DNA of 64,000 nt from positions 1,334,501 to 1,398,500 of the forward strand of contig NC_065420.1 of NCBI RefSeq assembly GCF_024362695.1, written 5' to 3'. Positions 30,867 to 40,425 of this stretch are shown piece by piece (the stretch's first letter is position 1; every line of letters starts with the position of its first letter). The position numbers and the translations under genes were made by a program. The DNA is from Pectinophora gossypiella. Taxonomy: Eukaryota > Arthropoda > Insecta > Lepidoptera > Gelechiidae. The notes under the pieces were generated by a model that saw only the letters and a list, made by a program, of their open reading frames with translations, searched no databases and had not been told where the DNA came from.

Positions 30867-31244
30867 TATAAAATTTATGTTTTTGTAGGTGTTTTTGGTC
30901 TATTACAGAAACGCCATTTAACCAGGAGGTCTTAAGTGCAACCAGTTAATCTACTTTGCAAGAAACTGATTGGACTTTTGACCTAATTGGGATATATTCG
31001 TGAGCTTATGTTTACGTTCATCATAAACAAGTTAAAACACTAAAGCCATCAGCCCAATACCTACAGCATCTCAAGTTTATTCCCACGTCAACATAACTTT
31101 GAAATACTCCGCGATCCTAAGCGGCAAGATCAAAGGGCGACATGACAAAGCCATTGGAATTCACTAATTACTGTTTAACTGCCGTCCACTGTTCGGCATC
31201 TGGTTCTGAAGCTAAGCTATAATGTCAACTAACATAAATATAAC
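30867..31244. other. stretch without recognisable features
   Basis: No repeat or open frame recognised. Confidence 0.4.
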
Positions 31245-31363
31245 TATCCATACTAATAATTATACACGCCAAAGTAACTCTGTCTGTTTGTTACCGTTCC
31301 ATTCTTAAACCAGTGTACCAATTTAAATGAAATTTGGTATGCAGGTAGCTTGAAGCCTATCTT
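31245..31363 (+). repeat. W-type or related insect repeat end
   Basis: ACTAATAATTATACACGCCA, AAGTAACTCTGTCTGTTTGT and AATGAAATTTGGTATGCAGG resemble a repeat common in insect genomes (recognised from memory). It is joined to SINE-A at about 31364. Confidence 0.4.
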
Positions 31364-31545
31364 CTTCTCTCCTGTGGGTTGTGGGATTACCAAGGTGAGA
31401 GCCTTCAGCGCTCCCCAATTGTCCGGCCAAGTAGTTAATGCCATCATCGGCAAATCTACAACAAGTGACGTTAAAAAAAAAGGATTACCAACCTCATCAA
31501 CCCTGGTGTCAACCATTGAGCCACCGGGACCAACGGCTTAACGAA
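31364..31545 (-). mobile_element. SINE-A fragment with J nested inside
   Basis: The SINE tail (TTCTCTCCTGTGGGTTGTGG) is cut by a J tail at 31396-31480 and resumes as ATTACCAACCTCATCAACCC, then GGGACCAACGGCTTAACG. The remaining head is missing. Confidence 0.75.
31396..31480 (+). mobile_element. family J tail with target-site duplication, inside SINE-A
   Basis: GTGAGAGCCTTCAGCGCTCC, CCGGCCAAGTAGTTAATGCC and AACAAGTGACGTT end in an A run. GGATTACCA is duplicated at about 31382-31391 and 31481-31489. Only the last 85 bases of J were inserted. Confidence 0.88.
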
Positions 31546-31639
31546 GCCTATAAACCAACAAAATATAGATTATATATGACACAGCATCATACCTAAATCT
31601 CTGGTATATACACTCCTCGCTAGCCATGTTTCAGTCCAC

Positions 31640-31935
31640 TAATTTAAGAGCCACGCTCTTTTCTGTGTAGCATTCTCCATTATACTTTTTAGGGACAGAT
31701 AGGGCAGTGGTTTCCCTCTTGCTTTCCGCCCCGCAGTACTCTGTCTGACGCGAGTGGGATGGTGCCCAGAGTAGTCTATTTTAAAGCCGTACTAGGACTC
31801 TTGTCCTTCGCTTCTGATAGTTACTGCCGCCCTCTGTCAGGTTCCAGGTTACAGTCCCTGTGACTCGCCTCTTCCGTCCTGCATTGCCGTACTGATGGCT
31901 CCCATCTCAGCCTCTGCAACCGTTGAGGTCTTTTG
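31640..31935 (-). mobile_element. family F copy
   Basis: From the left (3' end): AATTTAAGAGCCACGCTCTT, TTTTTAGGGACAGATAGGGC, CGCGAGTGGGATGGTGCCCA, CTGTCAGGTTCCAGGTTACA and TGCCGTACTGATGGCTCCCA. Other copies are near 36985, 41290, 48252 and 49700. The 3' 50-60 bases equal the end of LINE-Y. Confidence 0.8.
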
Positions 31936-32235
31936 CCATATAACCGGGCATAAATCTATGATCCAAACATGAATGTGTTAGATTTATAACTTAATTCTTA
32001 CCCCTAAAGGGATGAAAGATGGGTGGAAAAAAGTGCGACGTCCACGCAGACGGAGCCGCGGGTGGTAGGCTAGTGATCAAGATTAACTATGCTGTGACGT
32101 AAAATATGGAGGCAATTATAAGATTGTTTCTGAGAAACTCTATAGATCATTTACATCTCTTTTCGGTTTTTAATTACATAATATATTTTTATTGTTAATA
32201 TTTAATGAGGAGGACATTATATAATTTTGAAGTCG

Positions 32236-32391
32236 GTACGGTCACAAGCATTAATAATATATTATGTATACACTATGGTACCATGTCACATTAACTTTTT
32301 TGACAAATTGAACTGTAAGTCTCACTAAATGTCAAATATGTTAGTGCGACAGAGTCCTAAAGTGGGTACATTATATTGTTCATGACTGTAC
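32236..32391 (-). mobile_element. MITE N, bordered by GTAC
   Basis: GTAC stands at 32236-32239 and 32388-32391. Inside, GGTCACAAGCATTAATAATA and GTCACATTAACTTTTTTGAC precede GTGCGACAGAGTCCTAAAG, and TTGTTCATGACT closes the element. Imperfect terminal inverted repeats of about 35 bases. Confidence 0.78.
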
Positions 32392-32735
32392 CAAGTAAAT
32401 GCTGCAACGAGGTACCGATTCATATTATTATATTTTTCTAATGGTACTGATTGTTTTGTGATTTTTTGTTTGACATTGTTTTGTTATTGCTTTGATATAG
32501 GTATTTAACAATATTGTGTGTAAGTACATAGTAATTTGATATTGTAGTAGGGTTGTTGTAACATTTACTTGGCACCGAATTCAAAATTATAAAATTAATT
32601 AACTAATTGAAAATACGTACTTATTACTTTGTGCGAAGTAAATTTATATATTGCTTTTTAGTTTTGCCTTTTAAGTGTTTTTTTTTTTGTTAAAAAAAAT
32701 ATTTTATTTCTTATTGTAACACAATTATATTCAAA
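32392..32735. other. AT-rich stretch, nothing recognised
   Basis: No repeat or frame; long T and A runs. Confidence 0.35.
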
Positions 32736-33265
32736 TTCAAATTCAAATTCAAAAATATCTTTATTCAGTAGGTAACATAGTTACACTTTGAATCGTCAAT
32801 TTTACATAACGAACGTCTCATCCGCCTAAAACTACTGCAGCTTCTCACAACCTGTATAGCCGGGGAAAAGAAGCTGCAAGAAAAACCTCGGCACAGGGCC
32901 CTAGACGTTCTTTAAAAAAATAAAAATAAACATAAAATATTCTATACAATTGAGTAATTTAGCTGCCTAATATCAGTTCTCAGACAGTTAATCCCAAGCA
33001 TTCATATCTTCTAAATAATCACTAACTTTATAATAACCTTTTTTGGAAAGTTTTTGTTTAACTACTGTCTTAAAGCAGTTGAAAGGCAAATTCTGAATGT
33101 CAATGGGAATCTTATTGTAAAAACGTATACATTGCCCCTTAAAAGATTTAGTAATCTTATGTAATCGACTGACTTGTAAAGCAAGTTTATTTTTATTCCT
33201 GGTATTAACAATGTGCCGATCGCTATTTTTCGCAAATAATCCTATATGTATATATAAATTACGAT
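32736..33265 (-). mobile_element. LINE-K 3' end
   Basis: At the left lies the tail microsatellite (TTCAAATTCAAATTCAAATT), then the 3' UTR and a coding remnant. On the minus strand the remnant carries NKNKLALQVSRLHKITKSFK and CIRFYNKIPIDIQNLPFN. This is the C-terminus of a Jockey-like LINE protein. It is nearly the same as 36345-36945, so the two insertions are of similar age. Confidence 0.82.
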
Positions 33266-33359
33266 ACTGCGTTTTAATAGACTACTAACGCCATCTATAG
33301 GCACGCCACACGAACTATTTTACACAATAATTTACATTATTGTAAAAATTCACGTCGAA

Positions 33360-33455
33360 AAAAGAACTACTGGGTGCATTTGCCGCAGATCGCATTAACT
33401 ACTTGGCCGGACAAATGGGGAGCGCTGAGGGGTCTCACTCGGAAATGTGCCCAAC
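33360..33455 (-). mobile_element. family J tail
   Basis: ATTTGCCGCAGATCGCATTA, ACTACTTGGCCGGACAAATG and GGGAGCGCTGAGGGGTCTCA are the inverse of the J end. The poly-A side (TTCGAAAAAAGAAC) is degenerate. Confidence 0.78.
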
Positions 33456-33461
33456 AGTGGG

Positions 33462-33602
33462 ACGTTAAGCCGTTGGTCCCGGTTACTATTTACTGATGTA
33501 AATTAGTAGTCGTTAGTAGTCAGGGGCCTTTGGCGGCTCAATAGTAACCCTGACACCAGGGTTGATGGGGTTAATAATCCACAACCCACACGATAGAAGA
33601 AG
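33462..33602 (+). mobile_element. SINE-A 3' half
   Basis: GACGTTAAGCCGTTGGTCCC, CAGGGGCCTTTGGCGGCTCA, CCCTGACACCAGGGTTGATG and CACACGATAGAAGAAG. 5' truncated in the central domain. Confidence 0.85.
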
Positions 33603-34279
33603 TGGGACGTACGAATATATAGGCAATTTAACATACCTAACATAATACTACTCGTAATACCTAAAAAAATACTCGTTTATTATAATCATTGTTTTCATTG
33701 TAAAACTTATTTACAAAGAGTGTGTTCTTTTTTGTATTTTTTACAAAGACTGAAAACGTTCCGTGATTTGTTTGGACGTAATCAAAATTTCCTTTTTTGT
33801 TCTTTTAAAGATATTTTTTTTAATTTATTTATTTAAAAATGGAATTACAATATAATTTATGAAAACAATCTCACATAAAATAATACATAATGTTAAGACT
33901 GTAGTCATAATTTGGCTTGTCAGACGCACTTACTCAGAAATATTTTATCAAATATATTAAAATAATATCCGATCTGTTTCTATTTTATTATTTAAAAAGC
34001 ATAGAAATCTTATTAAAACTTTTATGGCATTTTAATTAAATATGATATTTTATTGAATTATTTTATGACTACACGAATATGATTTTAAACAAGATATCGT
34101 TTTTAATTTATGACAATAATATATTTTGATCTTTATGTGGCATAATTATAATTGGTTTTGGTAAAACATCCGGTCGTTGGCAATATAAAAAAGTTAAGTA
34201 ATTCTCCTTAAAAAAAAAACAAGTCCATACATACATGAAGCACTCACTTTTTACATTTTTATCATAAGTAAATATACAT
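33603..34279. other. AT-rich stretch; possible LINE tail at 33825
   Basis: TTTAATTTATTTATTTAAAA at about 33828 may be an inverted LINE tail. The rest shows no family or gene. Confidence 0.35.
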
Positions 34280-34612
34280 CACCATCTCCCTAACATTATC
34301 CCGTTTTTCACAGGGTCCGCTTACCTAACCTGACGATTTGACAGGTCCGGTTTTTTACAGAAGCGACTGCCTGTCTGACCTACCAACCCGCAAAGGGAAA
34401 ACCAGCCCAATACAAGTTAGGTCACATACCTCCGAAAATGCATTTCTTGGGAATGTGGATCTAACGACGTTTTCCTTCACCGCTAAGCACGTGATAATCA
34501 TAGAGGATCCAAAAATGAATTCGAAAAGATATTCGACAATCATAGTTTTAGGCCTGTGCTGGATTCGAACCTGTGACCTCATAGTGAGAGGCAAGCGTTA
34601 GCCATTAGTAAA
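34280..34612 (-). mobile_element. SINE-B, near full length
   Basis: CATCTCCCTAACATTATCCC, AACCCGCAAAGGGAAAACCA, TTCACCGCTAAGCACGTGAT and TGGATTCGAACCTGTGACCT are in order on the plus strand. The A-box side is truncated (AGGCAAGCGTTAGCC). Confidence 0.87.
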
Positions 34613-34640
34613 CTACCTATTAAAGGGTACCTATAATAAT

Positions 34641-34943
34641 CATCATCATAAACTGCCTATATACGTCCCACTGCTGGGCACAGGCCTCCCCTCAATCAAC
34701 CGGAGGGGGTATGGAGCATACTGCTCCACTGCGGGTTGGTGGAGGTGTTTTTTACGGCTAATAGCCGGGACCAACGGCTTAACGTGCCCTCCGAAGCACG
34801 GAATCATCTTACTTTTTCGGACAATCAGGTGACTCAAGCCTGAAAAGTCCTTACCAAACAAAGGACAGTCTCACAAAGTGATTTCGACAATGTCCCCATC
34901 GGGAATCGAACCCGGACCTCCAGATCGGGAGGCTGTTCCTATG
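34641..34943 (-). mobile_element. SINE-D with 11-bp target-site duplication
   Basis: CCTATAATAAT lies at 34630-34640 and 34944-34954. The tail (ATAAACTGCCTATATACGTC) starts the copy. The head lacks about 35 bases of A-box sequence (CAGATCGGGAGGCTG). Confidence 0.9.
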
Positions 34944-34959
34944 CCTATAATAATAATTG

Positions 34960-35234
34960 TTATAATTGGGTCGTGTACTAGGTTCAAGATAAATTATTAA
35001 ATTCTGATTACTAAATAAAGACACATCTAAAAGTAACGAAAAACGTTTTCTTTTTTCAAATTTAACTCATTTTTGAATTTTAAACAAGAAGAACGTAATA
35101 ATAAGTCCGACAATTTATCACGTTTTTCTATGACGTCACAAAGTGCTTTTTCAAACAAATTCTATAGTAATTTCGTGTTTTGACGTTTAGTAAAAAGTAA
35201 CTGATTTGACTAGTTGGAAACTAGCCTATTCTCC
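34960..35234 (+). mobile_element. family I copy
   Basis: TTGGGTCGTGTACTAGGTTC, ACTAAATAAAGACACATCTA, TTCTATGACGTCACAAAGTG and GACTAGTTGGAAACTAGCCT are in family order. Confidence 0.72.
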
Positions 35235-35804
35235 CTATCATAAAGACCAATAAACACATAATTTTACGAGTTTTTCTCCGTATTATTAAAGTTGGCTACA
35301 GCAACATTAACGTGACGTTATAATTAATTGAACCGCAGTTGTCGGCTCCTGTGATCTCGCGGTGAACGGTTGCCACTAAACTGATTAGTCAGAATCACAG
35401 CCAATATTTATTACTGTAGTAACGTTTACAAATAAGGTTTACGAAAGTGCCGCCATGAATCTGCGATGACCTAGTTTATTTATTTATTTATTTATTAGGC
35501 ACATCAACAGAACAAACACACAACAATTAATAAAACTTTCTTAAGGCTAGTACTAGTGTTTGCACCAATTACAGACGTGCACAAATGTGGAATTTGTTTA
35601 AAAAAATAATTAACGGAATAACAAAAGGTATGAAAAGTTACAGCCAGGCAACACTACAACAACAAAAAAAGAAGAATAGGTACAAGAAAAAAAACTACTA
35701 TTTTTTTCCCCAGTTCGGAGAACGCATGACTTATATCCAACTTACACAGGTTCGAATCCCGGTTTGGGCTTTAAACCTTTAAAACTTACTTTAATTATTC
35801 TTCA
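35235..35804. other. stretch without supported genes; TTTA run at 35473
   Basis: TTTATTTATTTATTTATTTA at 35475-35496 may be an inverted retroelement tail. A short B-box-like piece (AGGTTCGAATCCCGG, about 35748) resembles SINE heads but has no A-box. The 65-codon frame at 35585 has no motif. Confidence 0.35.
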
Positions 35805-36036
35805 ATCATGTAGGTTGTGAGGTGGATTACCAACCCCATAAACCCTGGTGTCAGGGTTAATATTGAGCCGCCAAAGGCGCTGACATGGCTCATGTAACAA
35901 ATACTTACTTTGTAGCCGGGAGCAACAGCTTCACGTGCCTTCCCAAGCACGGATCATCGTACTTTCGGACAATCGGGTGATCAGCCTGTAATGTCCTAAC
36001 CAAACTAGGGATCACAAAGTGATTTTTGTGATATGT
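35805..36036 (-). mobile_element. SINE-A copy lacking the tRNA head
   Basis: TGAGGTGGATTACCAACCCC, GGTGTCAGGGTTAATATTGA, CCTTCCCAAGCACGGATCAT and CTAGGGATCACAAAGTGATT are present. It stops at GATATGTTA before the B-box, so it is 5' truncated. Confidence 0.83.
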
Positions 36037-36045
36037 TAACTTCCA

Positions 36046-36352
36046 TTAGTTATTAAATAACTTGCAATGTATATGTAAAGATGTGTTGCTGTTGCAGTTT
36101 CTTGTCACATCTTCTCCTCAGCCATAAAACCTTGCGAAATGACGTAAATTCAAAAATGTTACATTGACCTTCAACAGGTGTATCCATGATCTTCTTCTTC
36201 TTATCGTGTGGATTGTGAGATGGAATACCAACCTCATCAACCCTGGTGTCAGGGTTAATATTGAGCCGTCAAAGGCCCCTGACATGGCTCATGTAACGAC
36301 TACTAACTATCCATGATAATAACGTTGAATAATTGAATCTGATTCAAATTCA
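36046..36352 (+). mobile_element. family M copy with nested SINE-A
   Basis: AGTTATTAAATAACTTGCAA, TGTGTTGCTGTTGCAGTTTC, GCGAAATGACGTAAATTCAA and TGACCTTCAACAGGTG precede the SINE. AATAACGTTGAATAATTGAA follows it. Compare the empty site at 7318-7546. Confidence 0.85.
36191..36307 (-). mobile_element. truncated SINE-A inside family M, 10-bp duplication
   Basis: TATCCATGAT is at 36181-36190 and 36308-36317. The insert runs from CTTCTTCTTCTTATCGTGTG to CATGTAACGACTACTAAC. The uninterrupted M copy at 7318-7546 confirms the pre-insertion sequence. Confidence 0.93.
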
Positions 36353-36945
36353 AATTCAAATTCAAATTCAAAAATATCTTTATTCAGTAGGTAACATAGT
36401 TACACTTTGAATCGTCAATTTTTACATAACGAACGTCTCATCCGCCTAAAACTACTGCAGCTTCTCACAACCTGTATAGCCGGGGAAAAGAAGCTGCAAG
36501 AAAAACCTCGGCACAGGGCCCTAGACGTTCTTTTAAAAAAAATAAAAATAAACATAAAATATTGATATACAATTGAGTAATTTAGCTGCCTAATATCAGT
36601 TCTCAGACAGTTAATCCCATGCATTCATATCTTCTAAATAATCACTAACTTTATAATAACCTTTTTTGTAAAGTTTTTGTTTAACTACTTTCTTAAAGCA
36701 GTTGAAAGGCAAATTCTGAATGTCAATGGGAATCTTATTGTAAAAACGTATACATTGCCCCTTAAAAGATTTAGTAATCTTATGTAATCGACTGACTTGT
36801 AAAGCAAGTTTATTTTTATTCCGGGTATTAACAATGTGCCGATCGCTATTTTTTGCAAATAATCCTATATGTTTTTTTACATATATTAAGTTTTCAAAGA
36901 TATATTGTGATGCCATAGTTAAAATATATTGTGATGCCATAGTTA
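36345..36945 (-). mobile_element. LINE-K 3' end with C-terminal coding fragment
   Basis: The tail (ATTCAAATTCAAATTCAAAT) lies at the left, overlapping the M tail. The 3' UTR holds TGCAGCTTCTCACAACCTGT and CACAGGGCCCTAGACGTTC. The minus-strand frame at 36611-36940 (109 residues) ends SDYLEDMNAWD and contains KSFKGQCIRFYNKIPIDIQN. It is the C-terminus of a Jockey-like ORF2 with the RT core missing. At the right end a 26-bp phrase (ATATATTGTGATGCCATAGT...) is duplicated. Confidence 0.82.
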
Positions 36946-36984
36946 AAATATGATCTCTGAACCACTCAATTAATTTTATTATTT

Positions 36985-37205
36985 TTTCCTGGAAGCTGAC
37001 AGAGGGCAGCAGGAACTGTCAGTACTATTCAGAAGCGAAGGACAAGAGTCCTAGTACGGCTTTGAAATAGACTACTCTGGGCGTCATCCCACTCGCTTCA
37101 GACAGAGTCCTGCGGGGCGAAAGGCAAGAGGGAAACCACTGCCCTATCTTTCCCTAAAAAGAAACATGGCGGATGCTACACCGACAAGAGCGTGGCTCTT
37201 AAATC
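36985..37205 (+). mobile_element. family F copy
   Basis: TGACAGAGGGCAGCAGGAAC, CAGAAGCGAAGGACAAGAGT, GACTACTCTGGGCGTCATCC and GCTACACCGACAAGAGCGTG, then GCTCTTAAAT. The GAT tail is missing where LINE-K begins. Confidence 0.8.
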
Positions 37206-37405
37206 AAAATTCAAAATTCAAAAATATCTTTATTCAGTAGGTAACATAGTTACACTTTGAATCGTCAATTTTTACATAACGAACGTCTCATCCGCCTAAA
37301 ACTACTGCAGCTTCTCACAACCTGTATAGCCGGGGAAAAGAAGCTGCAAGAAATACCTCGGCACAGGGCCCTAGACGTTCTTTAAAAAAATTAAAAAAAA
37401 CATAA
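37206..37405 (-). mobile_element. LINE-K, short 3' end
   Basis: TTCAAAAATATCTTTATTCA through CACAGGGCCCTAGACGTTCT and AAAAAAATTAAAAAAAACAT. 5' truncated within the 3' UTR. Confidence 0.82.
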
Positions 37406-37409
37406 ATTA

Positions 37410-37595
37410 GTGATGAATACGATCTACTCTGAACCAACGTGCGCGTATGAACAAACTCGACTCGGCCCAAATGTATGGTATAAACACCCTTTAAACCGTC
37501 TTATCGGACCTCCGCAGTTTTATGATGAACTCGGCAAGAATTACAAAGGCCCTAGCAATGAAAGACCTCAAATTAATGCTAAAAGGGACGTGTAG
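37410..37595 (+). CDS. orphan 61-codon frame, possible host exon
   Basis: The product is not recognised. It has a mixed composition unlike the low-complexity shadows nearby, with RLGPNVWYKHPLNRLIGPPQ and FYDELGKNYKGPSNERPQ-type sequence and no hydrophobic segment. TAG (37593-37595) is followed by unique sequence and an AATAAA at 37740-37745. Directly before the frame is an acceptor-like AAATTAG. This would fit a terminal exon of a plus-strand host gene, or a small gene. It is not repeated elsewhere in the window. Chance is a serious alternative. Confidence 0.25.
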   Translation: MMNTIYSEPTCAYEQTRLGPNVWYKHPLNRLIGPPQFYDELGKNYKGPSNERPQINAKRDV

Positions 37596-37892
37596 TTAGC
37601 TATTATTCAAATACCGCGGCGTGGCTCGTAAAATTAGCACTTCGGTCGACATTAACATAGCAATTTGTTTGAACGATCATTTTGTATGCTAATACAAATT
37701 TGTATTTGTATAATGATAGAGGTTTGTACCCTGATGGCCAATAAATGATACATACAGATGGGTATTTATTGTGAAGTTTACTACAGATACGTCATTCCGT
37801 AAAAACAACTTCCGTGCTAGGCATAGAAAATATGTGCATAACCGTTGATACCTTTCCTATCACCATAAGTAACAAATCATATTAAAAAAAAA
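37596..37892. other. unique sequence downstream of the orphan frame
   Basis: No repeat family found. It contains AATAAA at 37740. Confidence 0.35.
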
Positions 37893-37922
37893 TCAGAATC
37901 ATTTATTCAACGTAATTATCAT

Positions 37923-38228
37923 AAATGGTTACAAATGAGGAAGTGCTAGTAAGAGTAAGGGAAAAGAGACAAATACTGAGTATTATTGAGGACAGAAGAG
38001 GCAAGATGATTGGACACCTAATAAGACACGACGAATTCATTAAAAACATCATAGAAGGAAAGCTAGAAGGAAAGAGAGGAAGGGGAAGACCAAGAAGAGC
38101 TTACATGGAACAGATTAAAGAAAAGGTTAACGTCGTGTCTTATAGGGAAGTCAAGGAATTGGCCTTTGATAGACTGGAATGGAAAATGCTACACCGACAA
38201 GAGCGTGGCTCTTAAATTGATGATGATG
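37923..38228 (+). mobile_element. LINE-Y 3' end with 9-bp target-site duplication
   Basis: AATTATCAT flanks it at 37914-37922 and 38229-38237. It contains only the last part of ORF2 and the GAT tail (TTAAATTGATGATG). The target lies within a few bases of the SINE-A target in the M copy at 36046. Confidence 0.92.
37925..38215 (+). pseudogene. LINE-Y reverse-transcriptase C-terminus
   Basis: The 96 residues contain VREKRQILSIIEDRRGKM, GHLIRHDEFIKNIIEGKLEG, the basic GKRGRGRPRRAYMEQIKEKV and WKMLHRQERGS before the stop. This block follows the RT thumb in many lepidopteran LINE ORF2 proteins (RTE- or L2-like). The frame is intact but the polymerase core is absent, so the fragment cannot be functional. 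The first ATG is internal. Confidence 0.8.
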
Positions 38229-38312
38229 AATTATCATGGATAAACTTGTTGAAGGTAAATGTCACATTTTTGAATTGACGTCATTTCGCAAGGTGTTATG
38301 GCTGAGGAGCCT

Positions 38313-38549
38313 CTAACGGCCTCTGTGGTCCAGTGGTTGAGCGATGTGCTCACGATCCGGAGGACCCGGGTCCGAATCCCGGTGGGGACATATCACAAAA
38401 ATCACTTTGTAATCCCTAGTTTGGTTAGGATATTACAGGCTGATCACCTGATTATCTAAAAGTAAGATAATCCGTGGTTTGGAAGGCACGTTAAGCCGTT
38501 GGTCCCGGTTACTACTTACATCCTGATGTAAGTACGTAGTCGTTACATG
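38313..38549 (+). mobile_element. SINE-A, left part, broken by an LTR element
   Basis: The head reads CTCTGTGGTCCAGTGGTTGA with B-box GGGTCCGAATCCCGG, and the body TTTGTAATCCCTAGTTTGG and TTTGGAAGGCACGTTAAGCC. It runs to CGTTACATG, where the LTR starts. The 3' part of the same SINE is found at 40881 onwards. Confidence 0.9.
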
Positions 38550-38849
38550 TTAGAGTAGGAATATTATACTCTGATCCCAAGGTAACAGTGACCTTTGTGG
38601 AGGACGCATAGCGCCAGTTAAACAATGGCTCACTGTCACGGATTACTTTTATTGGATGTTCTCTGTACGGAGTTCGACACAAGAATGGTACAACTCGTGC
38701 GGCTCGCCTTCTTATAAGGGTTGTCCCCACTACCGTACCTTGCACGTGTGTCGTAAACAAGTGCAGGTGTTGTTTGTTTGCTAGCCGCACGTGTTGTTTA
38801 CAGTTAACATAATATTTAGATTTTCAATATTTCGCTGTCGCGCTATCAC
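38548..38849 (-). repeat. LTR copy 1 (3' LTR in element orientation)
   Basis: Starts TGTTAGAGTAGG and matches copy 2 without a visible difference. It may extend further right: a purine-rich tract on the minus strand (AAGAAATAAAAAAAATGG, about 39354-39371) lies just behind the integrase stop. If this is the polypurine tract, the full LTR is about 38548-39356. The 92-codon frame over it is an artefact. Confidence 0.85.
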
Positions 38850-39433
38850 GGCCATACTGATACGCAGCTCGTGCTCTGAGCTTGCGTTTATTCTGAAACA
38901 AGGGTATCTTTTAGTTCACTGTAGTAGCATATTCAATTTGTAACTAAGTATTTGTGCTGTTAAGTCAGTTGTTGTAAGTCTATATCGGTGCATCGACACG
39001 AGCTTACAATTGGCAAATTCAATAATAATCGTTTCATTCTTTAAATTGCATTGTTACGCCCAGTTGTAAGTCTATATCGTTCCATCGATACGATCTCACA
39101 AATTAAAAAAATAATAGTTTCCTAGTCCGTTATTTGTTCAAAGATCGGATTAAAAAGTTTGTTCTGGTTGAAAGTTCAGTTGACAAACTCAGCGGCCAAA
39201 AATATAGCTTGTTTCAACAACATCACGGTGAAAGGGACGTTTGCCAAACTCAGAGGCTTTAGTTGCTTGGATTAGCAGCAGTTCCAGTCTCAGAAATATT
39301 CGATGAACTCAAGAGGCTATTTTGTGGCTTGTTTTGACAAGTGACCTTTACAACCATTTTTTTTATTTCTTGTAAACTGCTATCACGGATCATTCTAAAT
39401 TCGGGTTTGGTATTAATCTGAGATGTTCATGAG

Positions 39434-39655
39434 CTATTGTAGTATTTTTTTTTGGCCAGGACGAAGACTTTGTATTTCGTATCGATTATTGCCAATAATT
39501 TTTACAATTTGATATGGCCCTAAATATTTAGGACCTAGCTTGTTATTAGACCATTGGGTTGCTTTACAAAGCACAAAGTCTCCTGGATGAAATAATTTTA
39601 CTTTAGCACATTTGGAATCGAAACGTTTCTTGCTTTCTGAAGATTGTTCGGTCAT
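39434..39655 (-). pseudogene. gypsy integrase C-terminal (GPY/F) module
   Basis: The 73 residues contain KVKLFHPGDFVLCKATQWSN and KLGPKYLGPYQIVKIIGNNR, then YEI. This is the GPY/F motif that ends Ty3/gypsy integrases and contacts DNA or partner proteins. The zinc-binding and catalytic DDE domains upstream are absent. The methionine is probably internal; just before it lies an acceptor-like TTTCTTTTAATAGATTATCAG-type tract. Function as a separate protein is unlikely. Confidence 0.8.
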
Positions 39656-40425
39656 TCTGATAATCTATTAAAAGAAATGGCGGCTATCGGCAATCAAGCG
39701 CCAGCTTAGTATACAATACGCTGCCACGAAGTCACCACCACACGGCACACACGCGGCACGGCTGCCACTCTCAGAGTGTGCCATGCTGTAACGCCTTCGC
39801 CGTTTGTCATTCACTCGTCGTCATTTAGCAGTGGTCACATGAAACAAAATAACTAGGTGTATTATCACATTCACATGACTCTTTCAATCGGTTTATAAAG
39901 ATTTGATTAATGACGGTAGATTACAAATCACGTTGTAATTTAACGAAAGTTCATTTCTTTATTGCTTGGAGTGAGAAAATACAGCTTAAACCACGCAGCG
40001 TTAGCGTGTCTGCACCAATTCAAAACATTTTTAGACCAAAATACCAAGATTTGACAATGATGAAAACCGATTTGAAAACGCGGTTTGAATTATGATTGAC
40101 ACGTATTGCGGGAATATATCTCGTCAATTTTGTTTTAAAATAAAGAGAAATAGTACTTTCCAAGTTAATTTGAAATCAATTTCCTCATTATTAAAAATTA
40201 AAATACACCCAGCAATGAAGTCAATAACAATAAAGTTCCAGTATGAAAACGACTCACCGTAACAATAGTATTCAAATGCAGGTAGGCACCATTATCCTCG
40301 ATCCTGACTCCATCCACGATTATTATCTTATCAGGATAATACGAGTACTTGAAACTTAGTTTCATCCTTTGTGGCCGTCTTTTTCAATATAATGGGTGGG
40401 CAGCAGGACGATCCTCTACTTCTGA

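Larger units (their letters stand above)
37893..38312 (-). mobile_element. family M copy with nested LINE-Y
   Basis: ATCAGAATCATTTATTCAAC and GTAATTATCAT form the tail side. After the Y insertion M resumes as GGATAAACTTGTTGAAGGTA, TTGACGTCATTTCGCAAGGT and TTATGGCTGAGGAG. Confidence 0.83.
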
